The translations under genes and the position numbers were made by a program. This document shows, piece after piece, positions 55,024-64,000 of a stretch of DNA of 64,000 nucleotides (within the stretch, counting starts at the first letter, position 1; each line of letters begins with the position of its first letter). Below the pieces are notes generated by a model, which saw nothing but the letters and a program-made list of their open reading frames with translations, was not told the DNA's origin and made no database searches. The stretch comes from Trachythela sp. YZ-2020 (lineage: Eukaryota; Cnidaria; Anthozoa; Malacalcyonacea; Clavulariidae): positions 1,770,001-1,834,000 of the forward strand of contig JADLSH010000388.1 of assembly GCA_016169945.1 (NCBI GenBank), written 5' to 3'.

Positions 55024-56579
55024 GTGTTCTCAGATTATGAATTTGATGACCTTCAACGACGTCCTCTAAGTAAGATCGTTACCCGTCTTACGTCGTCTCA
55101 AAAGCACAGAAATGAAGACCTATCAGAATTGTCCAGGACAATCGAGAAAAATCTTCACTTCTTTGAAAACCGGTTAAACGTCACAGCAGTTCAGGCTTCG
55201 TATAAAGTTGTGAACTCCATTGAGCGAGATACCCCATGTGTTACAGTGTTTGTGCTGGGCAAAGGAAGAGTTCCAGCGGGAGAAACCGAAATTAAGGAGA
55301 TAGAACGACTGAATGGTTATCCATTTGACTTTGCCGAGGGGTATTATCAACCAGCTAATGGGTCTTCCCTCCAGTCCTATGCCTCTCCTTTGCGTGGTGG
55401 CGTTGGAATAGGTGTGCAAGGGGGACACGGTGCTGGCACTTTGGGAGGATTTTTGGAAGACGAAGAAGGGAAGTGTTATATTCTTTCAAATGATCATGTG
55501 CTTCATCCACCTACACTGGGCACTAACGATAGTATCTTTCAGCCTGCCCAATTCGATTATGAGGCCATGCTTGATCAGACCCGCTCAGCCTTGGCTTACC
55601 ACCAGTTCATCGAATCAACACTGATAACTAAATTACACTCACCAGAATTGGAATTCAAACATGAATATTTTAAAAAATATATACAAGAAAACAAGGGGAA
55701 AATAACGGAAGTGGAAGATAATTTAAAGGAACTAATCGAAAGCAAGAAACCAAGGCCAATTGGAAAGTACATCAATGGTTTGCAAGACAACGTAGAGGTG
55801 ACTTTGGGCGACAGCACTGTTAAATTTTACGTCGACGCGGCCATTGCCGAGCTGAACGAGGACGAGTTACGTGATATTGAGATGTATCGCGCAGAAGACA
55901 AAACAAGTTGTCCTCTATATGGGTTTCAAAAGAACGAAGATTGGAACTGGAACGATGATATTTGGAAAAGATATCGCCCTAATGGCGAAACTGCTGATAT
56001 GGAATACTCTGTTGAACAACTTCGTACGCGAGACTCAGAACTGAGTTTTATGAAGATTGGTCGAGGAACAGGGCTTACCGTCGAGGGTATTATTGATACC
56101 GAAGCAGTGTTTGTAAACTGCGTTCGCGCTTCCAGTGATTATACTGCCTTGTCCGACGTCATGACTCGATGCTGTAACGATTGTAGACAGTCAGGTAACA
56201 GCAAAAACGAAATACCCCAGGAAAAAAACATGGTAACATGTGCTCAATGCAAAAAGGAAATACTACCGGAAGAAAACATGGTAACGTGTGCTTATTACAA
56301 AAAGAAGTGGCACAAAGATTGTGTTGGTGGTGATGATAGTATTGTCAAGTCGTTTTGGATGCGTAATTGCTTTCTTATCCGAAAGCTGAGTGGAGAACCG
56401 TTTAGTGGCAACGGGGATTCGGGCTCCTTGGTGTTTGGCGACGATCATCGGGCTTGGGGCTTGCTTTTTGGCGTATTTCCGTATCTAAGTGGAAATACTA
56501 TTTTCAGCTTAGTTTCACCCCTCAGTGCAACTTTGAAAGCTCTTGAAAGTGTTTGTAACAAAAAGGAGCTTCAACTTTG
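55024..56579 (+). pseudogene. Trypsin-like protease exon, unit D, 5'-deleted
   Basis: A deletion joins intron text (ACCATGTGTGTTC) to codon 51 or so of the exon (TTCTCAGATTATGAA), removing most of the intron, the normal acceptor and the first 50 residues. The shared word TGTTC at the joint suggests microhomology. A new CAG acceptor at 55032 would give the wrong phase after the repeat exon. The rest is open to the donor 56579|GTAAGT, with His158 (SNDHVLHP), Asp271 (YVDAAIAEL) and Ser466 (NGDSGSLVF), counted from 55024, and a Cys-rich insert like unit C (MVTCAQCKKEI, MVTCAYYKKKWHKDC). The triad is kept although the gene structure looks broken. Confidence 0.72.
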
Positions 56580-56584
56580 GTAAG

Positions 56585-57203
56585 TACAACATTAACATTA
56601 CTTGCAATCGCTTTGAAACTGTGGCAGTAAGTTCCGAAAAAACCATCTATACAGCCTTAGTATATTTTACATTCTTGAGTTGTTGCTAGGTTACCAGGGT
56701 CTCTACCGCTGTCTTATTTTCAAACGTATAGGCCGTCTATACAGATTCAAATTTTGCTCGTAGATTCACGAAAAATAGCGCTATTTGGCGCGACAAATTT
56801 AATATTTTTGGCTTGCGTTGGCAACAAATAATCGTTCTGGAATTTTAATAATAAATTAAGAGACTGTTGCTGGTATTTGCGTGTGTTTTGTTTGATTATA
56901 AATAGTATTTTGTATAATAATAGTTTAATATTGCTTTTATAATGTCGGATGTTCCACCGTTGGGGCTTATTTGCAATTGAAAATTTTCAAAATTGTCAAG
57001 ATCATCATCAGAATTATCTTCTGGATATAATTCTCTCAACCTCGCAGTATTTTCCAGGTTTTTTATTGGTCTCACCTATAAAATCAGCCGTACTCAAATT
57101 GTTCAATTCCTTATAGAAACGAACCGCCATCTTGACTTTTTCAGATGAAATCTGAAATTACGAGCCCGCAAGTCAAGCTGCTGGCTGACCTCGATTTCTA
57201 GTT
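56585..57203. other. Intron-like sequence after unit D
   Basis: The first 55 bases match those after unit C. The remainder shows no exon or clear repeat. Confidence 0.4.
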
Positions 57204-57455
57204 ATGTATGTATATATGCATGTATATATGTATATGTATATATGTATTTATGAATATATGTTAATATGTTATTATGTATATATGTATATAAATTATGTAT
57301 ATATGTATGTATGTATATATGTATATATGTATATATGTATATATGTATATATGTATATATGTATATATGTATATATGTATATATGTATATATGTATATAT
57401 GTATATATGTATATATGTATATATGTATATATGTATATATGTATATATGTATAAT
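57204..57455. repeat. (TATATG)n microsatellite
   Basis: An almost pure TATATG/TATGTA hexamer run of about 160 bp (57295-57452) is preceded by a less regular part. Open frames on both strands here are side effects of the period. A block with GTCGAAACGTGGGCGTGTGG follows at 57513, also found at about 1445 next to TA tracts. Confidence 0.95.
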
Positions 57456-57624
57456 CTTCAGGTGAGGAATTGGAACTGAGGAATTTCGAAAAACATGATC
57501 ACGTTTATATAGTTTTGGTCGAAACGTGGGCGTGTGGGCGTTCAAACATTCCATGCATTCCTTTGTGCATTCACAAAACAAGTTCTTAACAAGTTAAATA
57601 ATATATGCAACACGAGCGCGAATG

Positions 57625-58150
57625 TTTATATAGATTGATTCGTCTTGTGATTTGTCCTGATGAAATGATCAATAATCTTAAAGACATGAAGAATGATATT
57701 TGGTGAGAAAATAAACACGAAGTTTATGTAAATCAGCAGGATTTTGTATCAGATATACAAGCTCTTTCACGATCGTGATTAAGGTTGTGTTTTCTAATTC
57801 TTAATGAAGTTGCAAAAAACTATTTAACAATTGTGATAGTTGATGAGGGCGAAGCCCGAATGAACTATCATTTCATAGAAATCGAGAGCGAATAATCTAA
57901 TTGTTTTAGTGGAAACCAGCAAGAAAACAGTATTTCAAAACATTTTTCATAATTTATTGAAATAAATTCGTTAAAAATCGCGCCGAGGAGATGGCTGTTT
58001 CGCTACTCGCTATCTATCGACAATTAGATAGCGAGTAGCGTAGCCAATCAAATTACAGCATTTGCAATAGTATACTAGTATGATTCTACTAATAGGAAAT
58101 ATACCGTATCTTCATACCATTTCGTAGGCCAAATGCCTCCCGTAATTGGG
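57625..58150 (+). other. Intron sequence homologous to unit B downstream intron
   Basis: 57625-57810 matches 27205-27400, and 58095-58150 (AAATATACCGTATCTT, then TAGGCCAA(A/G)TGCCTC) matches 27410-27460. In unit B this leads to the tail exon at 27676, but here the similarity stops at about 58150 and no tail exon is found. The part 57820-57960 is an insertion containing an AACAATTGTGATAGTTGATG / CTAATTGTTTTAG type repeat. Confidence 0.6.
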
Positions 58151-59270
58151 AGGAGGATATTACTGGACCTAAGAAAGTGTTAATGCGTGTTAAACTAGAT
58201 TGCCCCAAGTTTATTGTCATAGAACAAACCTAAATAACGAAATTTATTGAAATATTTTAAGAAGATGTTTATACTTTGTCTATTTTTTCTCTTTAAAGGT
58301 GCGTAAAGGAATCTCAGAAATGATAGAAAACTACTCCTGGCTATGTGTAGGTAAAACAATAGGCTCTCTATTTTTTTCATTTCTAAATACTAGATAGTCG
58401 CTAAGTTTAAATAACGAGGGCTGAATAACTCAAAAAGAGTGTGCGAGATTTTTGGGATTTCCAAAGTTTAGTTTTCTCTCTATTCGATAAAATGAGAACA
58501 TGCTTTGAAATTTTAGTCTAAAACGGGTTTTTATGTCATGTAAAGGAGTCTAAATGGGAAATCTTAGCCTATATAAACAGGTTCTTGAAATCTACAATCC
58601 TGGTCAATAACTTTTGGCACACTTAGGGAAGGAGGATTTGTATAATATATATATGGGTATGTACCGCCCTGAAGGGTGTGGTTTTGACAAGTTGTTGTTT
58701 GAAATAGGGGTACAAAGAGGGTAAAGATTTTGGGGCCAGGTCTGAAATAGGGTATGGAAACTCGTTTATATATTTCAATAGCACTGCGGCTCACCCCACC
58801 AAAATTTTGAGGAGTACCCCTCTTGCAGCCACGTGTGAGGAGTCTTTTATTGGAGGGGGGCTTGTTGATTTAGCTAAATATGGTAAGCTAAAAACGTATA
58901 TATTATATGTATTGCATTAATTGTTTAAAAACTATTTCCACTGGTGGGACCGAAAGCTTGGCAAAATTGATAAATATACGTGGTGTTTCCACAAAACAAG
59001 ACAATTATACTTCACTTTCACCATGAAAACCTATAAGGAACTTATGTGTTTCTTTGTTGTGAAGTGGAAATGCGGGCTTAGGAGAGATGAGGGCTTAATA
59101 TATTCCATGTAAGAGGGCGTGAGGCTAATTAGAGGGAGGTGCTAAATATTGGATTTACGGTTTACAATCTGTGCAGATCATCGAACATTCATTCTATATT
59201 TGCTGGCGATATAATTCGTTAAGCAGAATTCGGAAAGTAATAGCTCCAGAAAGTAACGTTAACTTTGGGG
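58151..59270. other. Gene-free interval
   Basis: No exon, RNA gene or well-defined repeat could be supported. Confidence 0.4.
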
Positions 59271-59693
59271 CTGTTTATATGAATGCCTTGCTGGCCTGAT
59301 AAGCGAGACAGCCCGGGTAAGTGAGATAAGTCGATTTTATTGTTTGACAGTTTTTAAGGCGGCATCTCTTTGAATTTTCATCCCGACAACCGGACCAATT
59401 AACCTAGCTAGTCTGCTTTGCAGACGTCCTTATGGCTCAAATTAAGGACGTATGCTAGGCAGGCTAAGACCAGCCCGCATTAGGGAGTGTTTGTATGGGA
59501 AAATTTCATCCCAGCTGCCCAGATCTCGCCTGTTTCACGTGAGATCTCAGCAACTTAGCCAACCCGATTGTCCATATAAACGCAAAGTAATTTCTACTAT
59601 GAAAATAATTACAGAGCGAGATCTCGCTTACCGGGCTATCCCGCTAACTGGGTCAGCCCGGATTCCAGTCCTTTCTAAACAGCCCCTCAATTT
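59271..59693. mobile_element. Foldback element, GGGCTGTTTATATG family (third copy)
   Basis: It begins GGGGCTGTTTATATGAATG and ends CTAAACAGCCCC. Internal words GAGATCTCGCTTACCGGG, GTTTATATGGGAAAATTTCATCC and CCATATAAACGCA match 17526-17953 in order. The arms have diverged more than in that copy. Confidence 0.7.
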
Positions 59694-59699
59694 GTGATC

Positions 59700-61400
59700 T
59701 TTCCTAAAATTCCCGAACATGTTCATCCAGTAAAGATTGATTTGGTTTTGATTATTAAATATTTATACCAGTAAATAGTGGATAATTCTGCCAAAAAGCG
59801 AATTACCTTTTACGTTAGTATTCCCATTGGCATTGATTTGTATTTTTAGCCTATCTAACACTCCGAAAGTAGCAGCCCTCCGAAAATAGCAGGCTAGCGG
59901 CCTCTGAGAGCTGCTAAATCCAAAGGGAACGAGGGCCATTACTTCCGGAATTCTACTAGAGGTAATATTTAATGTACTGAACGCACTTGTAATCAATGCA
60001 TTTTTTAAGGATTCTTCAGTGGTGGGGCAAAACTGCCAAAGGGCCCATTTTCCTTGCCCTCCCCCCAGGATAGTATGCGAGGCTTGCTCGCACCAAAGGT
60101 GTGAGCCGAGTGCCGCAGGCACGAATTAGCTAGGGGGGTATGTGGGCATGCCCCCCAGGAAATTTTTAAAATTTGGGTCTCTGAAATAGCATTTTTTTAA
60201 AAATCTCAGCTTCTCAAAACAAAGTTTTAATAGTGAAATTTGTAATAAATTGCATGCTAAACATTCAAACACAACATAAGTTTAAGTATGCTCACCAACA
60301 AATTTTGTATTTAAGCAGTATCATACTAATTACTAAGATATACTGTACGTTGCTGTACATCACAAACTTAGGGGTATGATTTCCTGCGACACCGGTCAGC
60401 AACAAAATAATTTTTCTACTTGATTTTATGATTTTAGTAACATTTCACACTATGAGCATAAAAACGATAAAAAAATTTATAATTTTAAACTTCTTTTCAA
60501 TGTTAAACTCGTTTACTCAATACAGGTCCTAGGGCCCTGGCTTTGGGGCAATAGGCCATTTTTTTCCTTCAGTGGTGGGGCAGAGGAAGGAGCCCAGTGG
60601 GGAAAATGCCCCACCAGTCCATGGTATTAAAAAATGCCTTGCTTGTAATAAGAACTTTATCTTTAATATTGATGTTTTGTTCTGTTCTGTTCTGTTGGGG
60701 TTGGGTTAAAAAAACTTGAGAAAATTTGAACATTTGTACTGTTATTCTTACTGTTAACTTCTACCGTTATTGTTTGTTTTCACTGAAATATTGAAATATA
60801 ATAAAAATCTTATTGTGTAAATTTATGGTTTATCCGTGGTATACATTTTCATTAATTTTTATATGACATTTGACACTATTGTGCCACATGATTTTACTTA
60901 ACATTTTAAGCATGTCACGTTATTGTCAACACTGACATCACGCGTACAAAAACTGAGCATTAAAGATGCGTGACGTCCACGCGTTGAGGAAAACATCGCA
61001 TGCTTAAACTCTTCAATTGAAAATACTTCGCGCGATTACAAGTATTTTACTACTAAATAGTAAATGGTCGCAACTCGCAGCACTTCATTTGCGATAGTAA
61101 CTTCTAGTATTTAGTGTATGTTCGTGTATGTATTACTCTCGGTTTCAGTTTGCTTTTCAAAACGCGATTCTAATATTAGTTAAAAATTACGTAACGTTGT
61201 TTACTAATTAGCCAACTTCCAATGAAATTACACAACAAATGTTCCAAATTTGCAACTTAAGTTCGAAATTAGGTTGTTAAGTTCAAAACTAGGTTCCAAA
61301 GCACGTTCCGAATTACAAATTGACATTAGGGATTTAGTACTGCACTGATATTCTATGGTCTCTAACGTTGTTTAACTACATGCGGCAACACTTGTGCAGT
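59700..61400. other. Gene-free interval with interspersed repeat fragments
   Basis: No gene is supported. 60060-60165 carries GGTGTGAGCCGAGTGCCG and a GGGGGGTATGTGGGCATGCC block of the type common in invertebrate repeats. A TTCTGTTCTG run occurs at about 60676-60700. Confidence 0.4.
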
Positions 61401-61419
61401 GATAAAATTTATTTGAAAT

Positions 61420-61650
61420 AATCCTTGAATGGAGTAGACCTTGTGCAATGATGTTTTCTTCTGGTTTGTGATTACTACTACCAGAATGCTTTGCGAGTAT
61501 TTGCTTTCCTCTTCTATTAAGATCTTTGCAAATCATTCTTGTAGTTGGAGTTTCATACAACAAAAGATTTATTGTTTAGTCATGCTACTGACTATTGCGT
61601 GCTTGAACAGTTAGGGTTAAATCCTTGTTTGAATTCTTTACAACTATATA
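61420..61650 (+). repeat. Relic of the unit B 3' region
   Basis: It matches 28430-28680, with TTTTCTTCTGGTTTGT-type, GCGAGTATTTGCT and TTTAGTCATGCTA blocks in order. Together with the intron match at 57625-58150 it indicates that unit D once had the full B-type downstream part, and that the tail exon between was lost or replaced by about 3.3 kb of other sequence. Confidence 0.65.
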
Positions 61651-61691
61651 CAAGCTTTCTTGCCATCCTACTTTTTCCTACTAAGAGTCTT

Positions 61692-61840
61692 AAGGCTCTT
61701 TTCCACTCGTCGCAAAAACCAATTCGCAAGCTCGCTGCGAGTACTTTCATCCAATCACAATGCTCGACAGTTTATTTTAATTACATGCAAGAACTCGCAG
61801 CGAGTTTGCGAGTTGATTTTGCGATGAGTGGAAAAGAGCC
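61692..61840. mobile_element. MITE with GGCTCTTTTCCACTC ends
   Basis: The left arm (61692-61740, GGCTCTTTTCCACTCGTCGC) is mirrored by the right arm (61792-61840, GCGATGAGTGGAAAAGAGCC). The arms are about 48 bp with a 50-bp centre. TTAA occurs close to both ends (61688 and 61842) and may be the target. Confidence 0.75.
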
Positions 61841-61854
61841 AATTAAAGAGTTAA

Positions 61855-62150
61855 TTTCCCAGCGAATTCTGTGGCTGTTGGGGCAAAAAAGGTTTGCGGC
61901 TTGCGCATGCGGAAAACGGGCTTTACTCCAGTTGTACATACAGGTCAAAGCTACGTTATACGTTACTACTACATGAAGTATATGTAGGACGGTATATGAA
62001 TATGATCACAGATTAATTTGTGATATGATCAGAAATGGGAAATGAGCAGACGTAAAGCAAATAAAGGGAAGAAAAGTGGATGGAAAAACAAGAAAAAGTG
62101 GGAAGATGAAGCATGTTGTTCTGCTATAGATAAACTAACGTTGGATGAAG
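61855..62150 (+). other. Duplicated segment with a possible first coding exon
   Basis: 61855-62045 is similar to 33890-34030. Directly after the shared part an ATG at 62042 opens MSRRKANKGKKSGW, lysine-rich, through KLTLDE to a donor-like GAAG|GTAATT at about 62151. A basic first exon is possible, but no continuation was found and the shared segment at 33890 lacks it. Confidence 0.25.
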
Positions 62151-62458
62151 GTAATTGTTCATATAAAGAATCATTCAATCCATCAATTGTACTGTTGAGT
62201 ATTGTAATATGTATAAGCACAATTTCAAATTATTTGCGTTGTCTCAACATAGCTCGTTATAGACGTTTGCAAGTTTGCTGAGTTTCAAAATTTTCCAGAC
62301 CATATATCTGAAGTATATATCTATTGATTGTAATTTTGTTGATAAAAAAATGACATGTGCCATGTACAGAAAAAAATGTAGCACTCTGTGACAATGTGCT
62401 TGTTGTAACAAGCACAGTAGGTTTATACACTGCACAACACTATGTAGGAGTGAATAAT

Positions 62459-62612
62459 TAACAATTATTGAATTTGGTTTTCACATGATATGAAGAATGA
62501 TCAAGCCGAAGTTTGTCGTTATTAACCGAAGGCGAAGACTGAGGTTGATAATGACAAACTGAGGCTTGATAATTCTTCATATCATGTGAAAACCGAATTC
62601 AATAATTGTTTT
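62459..62612. repeat. Inverted repeat, about 63-bp arms
   Basis: ACAATTATTGAATTTGGTTT at the left is mirrored by AAACCGAATTCAATAATTGT at the right; the arms also share TCACATGATATGAAGAAT. It can form a long hairpin with a short loop and is probably a foldback MITE. Confidence 0.8.
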
Positions 62613-62828
62613 ATTATGTATTTAAAAGAATGAAACAACCTTCCCGGTTGTGGAAGCCATTTGTTTCGTTTCACATTCCCGCTTCTTCGGAAGTTGATGT
62701 CGTCGTAACTTTTTCATCCATGTTATGACGTCATAACATGATGACATCACTCGTTGGACATGACAATTTTCACACATGGCTATTAGCCAATCAGAAGCTA
62801 TGAATTATTTTAAATAAATAATGTTATT

Positions 62829-63080
62829 TAGTAAAATTACATAGGTGATTATTGAAAATTCTCAACGCTGATTGGTTGCGCTACCTCGGATTAATACACG
62901 ATAATCACCTAAAGCGTTTTTAAGCTGCTTTCATCGTAAATATTCAATTAAAATATTACCTATGTAATTTTACTAAAACAATTATTCCCCTCAAACTCGG
63001 GGAATATCGGTGCATAAAAACCTCAATTTCGTCTCGGTTTTTATTCACTGATATTCACCTCTCCTGGGGAATAATTGTTA
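62829..63080. repeat. Two adjacent inverted repeats
   Basis: TAGTAAAATTACATAGGT (62829) mirrors ACCTATGTAATTTTACTA (62959), and AACAATTATTCCCC (62977) mirrors GGGGAATAATTGTT (63067). They are non-coding. Confidence 0.65.
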
Positions 63081-63089
63081 AATAACACC

Positions 63090-64000
63090 ATATAACAGTG
63101 TGTGACAACATGTAACAGCATATAACATGATGTACTGTAACAGTGTGTTATACTGTACCATGTAAAAATGTGTTCAAGAGTGAAAATCCATCTGAAAAAG
63201 TGGGGATAAGGAGCCTGCTAATAGTTACGGGGGCATGTAACCAAACAGGTTTAATGTTTTCAGGGCATTTTCAAAGCATGTCATTTATAGACACTACTTA
63301 GAATGAAATTATCCGCATCGATTTCAAGCTATGGTTTTGTGTGACTCAAGCATGTTTGGGAAGCACCTATTTAAAGCAAGACCCTTGATTCCCTCCAAGA
63401 TTTATGGCCTTGAATGTGTTTTTGTTTTAGAGCAACCTGATGAAAATAAGAAAGATTTTGGACGAGGTTTTCCTTTTCCTTTGTTGATGTGGGTTAGTGT
63501 ATATACTCAGTATTGTCTTGTTTCTGTAGCAGGGTCTTAGCCAGGATCTGGAATTTGGGCGTCCAAATTTGGGATTTGGCTTACAACTTAACACATACGC
63601 GGCAGTGAATCTCTTTGGATTGTGTTAAGGCATACTCTCTGGCAATTTTGCATATTATTATAGTATTTTGATGGCTTATTAGAGCGATAACATGGATAAA
63701 ATTCATTTATGAACTTGAGTGATTCACATTCCAGTGTTTAGCCAAATACAATCCATGATTAATGTCGATTGACTGTCCATGATTAATAACAAATTATTAA
63801 AGTTTTTTGACAATGACAAGATATAAGATTGTAATATAAAGATCTATTGTGTATGATCGCTAGCTGCACTATCCATCAAGTACATGATGGCTTTATATTT
63901 AGAAGCCTCCCGAAAGCTGTCAATCAATACAATAATCGGCCGTCCAAAAGCCGTCTTTTCCAAGTGGCCGTCCAAAGTCTAAGATGGCCGTGTATAAGAC
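63090..64000. other. Gene-free right end
   Basis: It begins with short TGTAACA / TATAACA repeats (63095-63160). The open frame at 63331-63540 shows no family features or splice context. A repeat-like stretch with GGCCGTCCAAA words lies at 63950-63985. Confidence 0.35.

Noticed and set aside
57204..57581. Open frames of about 60-106 codons over the TATATG run
   Set aside because: Produced by the microsatellite period; the composition is only Tyr, Ile, Met, Val, Cys and His.
61545..61976. 143-codon open frame
   Set aside because: It runs through the MITE at 61692-61840 and through the 3'-region relic, so it is chance.

Overview
The window is eukaryotic and looks like an AT-rich invertebrate animal genome, most probably a cnidarian. 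That placement is an inference. It rests on phase-consistent introns with GT..AG borders, dense nested transposon debris, a GIY-YIG Penelope-like element (PLE), Ty3/gypsy pol, a YHxxCY-motif transposon protein, and the repeat style. There is no bacterial gene organisation.

The most notable content is a dispersed family of four paralogous gene units, A (7352-10044), B (22698-28261), C (37712-41208) and D (53297-56579), all on the + strand and about 15 kb apart. The common plan is: an exon made almost entirely of an 11-residue tandem repeat (consensus PKPETVPALMQ), an intron of about 0.9-1.2 kb, a large exon coding a trypsin-like serine protease with all three catalytic motifs, and, in B, a last exon coding a short tail that resembles the C-terminal motif of superfamily 1 (UvrD-like) helicases. 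Exon phases match across both junctions in B. Only B looks intact here. A has lost its repeat exon where a gypsy fragment is joined. C has a shrunken repeat exon (3 units against 40 and 32) with a 4-nt frameshift. D has a deletion that removes the intron and the first 50 or so residues of the protease exon. All four protease exons keep the His-Asp-Ser triad while the segments between the triad residues differ strongly.

The second highlight is a PLE array at 41838-52830: three copies on the - strand followed head-to-head by two on the + strand, separated by about 160-bp pseudo-LTRs. Each pseudo-LTR contains a sequence that folds as a type I hammerhead ribozyme. Only the first copy (41997-44177) is open; the others differ mainly by one-base changes in homopolymer runs. 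A second, unrelated hammerhead with every consensus position lies beside the array at 41762-41805, between two TA tracts. A solo pseudo-LTR lies at 1630-1776.

The rest, region by region: 1-2072 is a 420-bp foldback element and a chain of TA-tract-bounded segments. 2073-3635 holds three phase-compatible exons of an unrecognised gene with one in-frame stop. 3812-7351 is a degraded Ty3/gypsy pol split by another element. 11583-21420 is an onion of nested transposons (outer inverted repeats, then a Tc1/mariner-like element, then a TTAA-flanked element, then repeat R1, then hAT-like and YHxxCY elements). 28040-30290 is a tandem duplication of the helicase-like tail. 30999-33462 contains tandem repeats and a 47-bp satellite enclosed by 142-bp direct repeats. 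33873-37590 is repeat-rich with tRNA-like sequences. 56580-64000 is mostly non-coding, with microsatellite, foldback elements and relics of the B-type 3' region.
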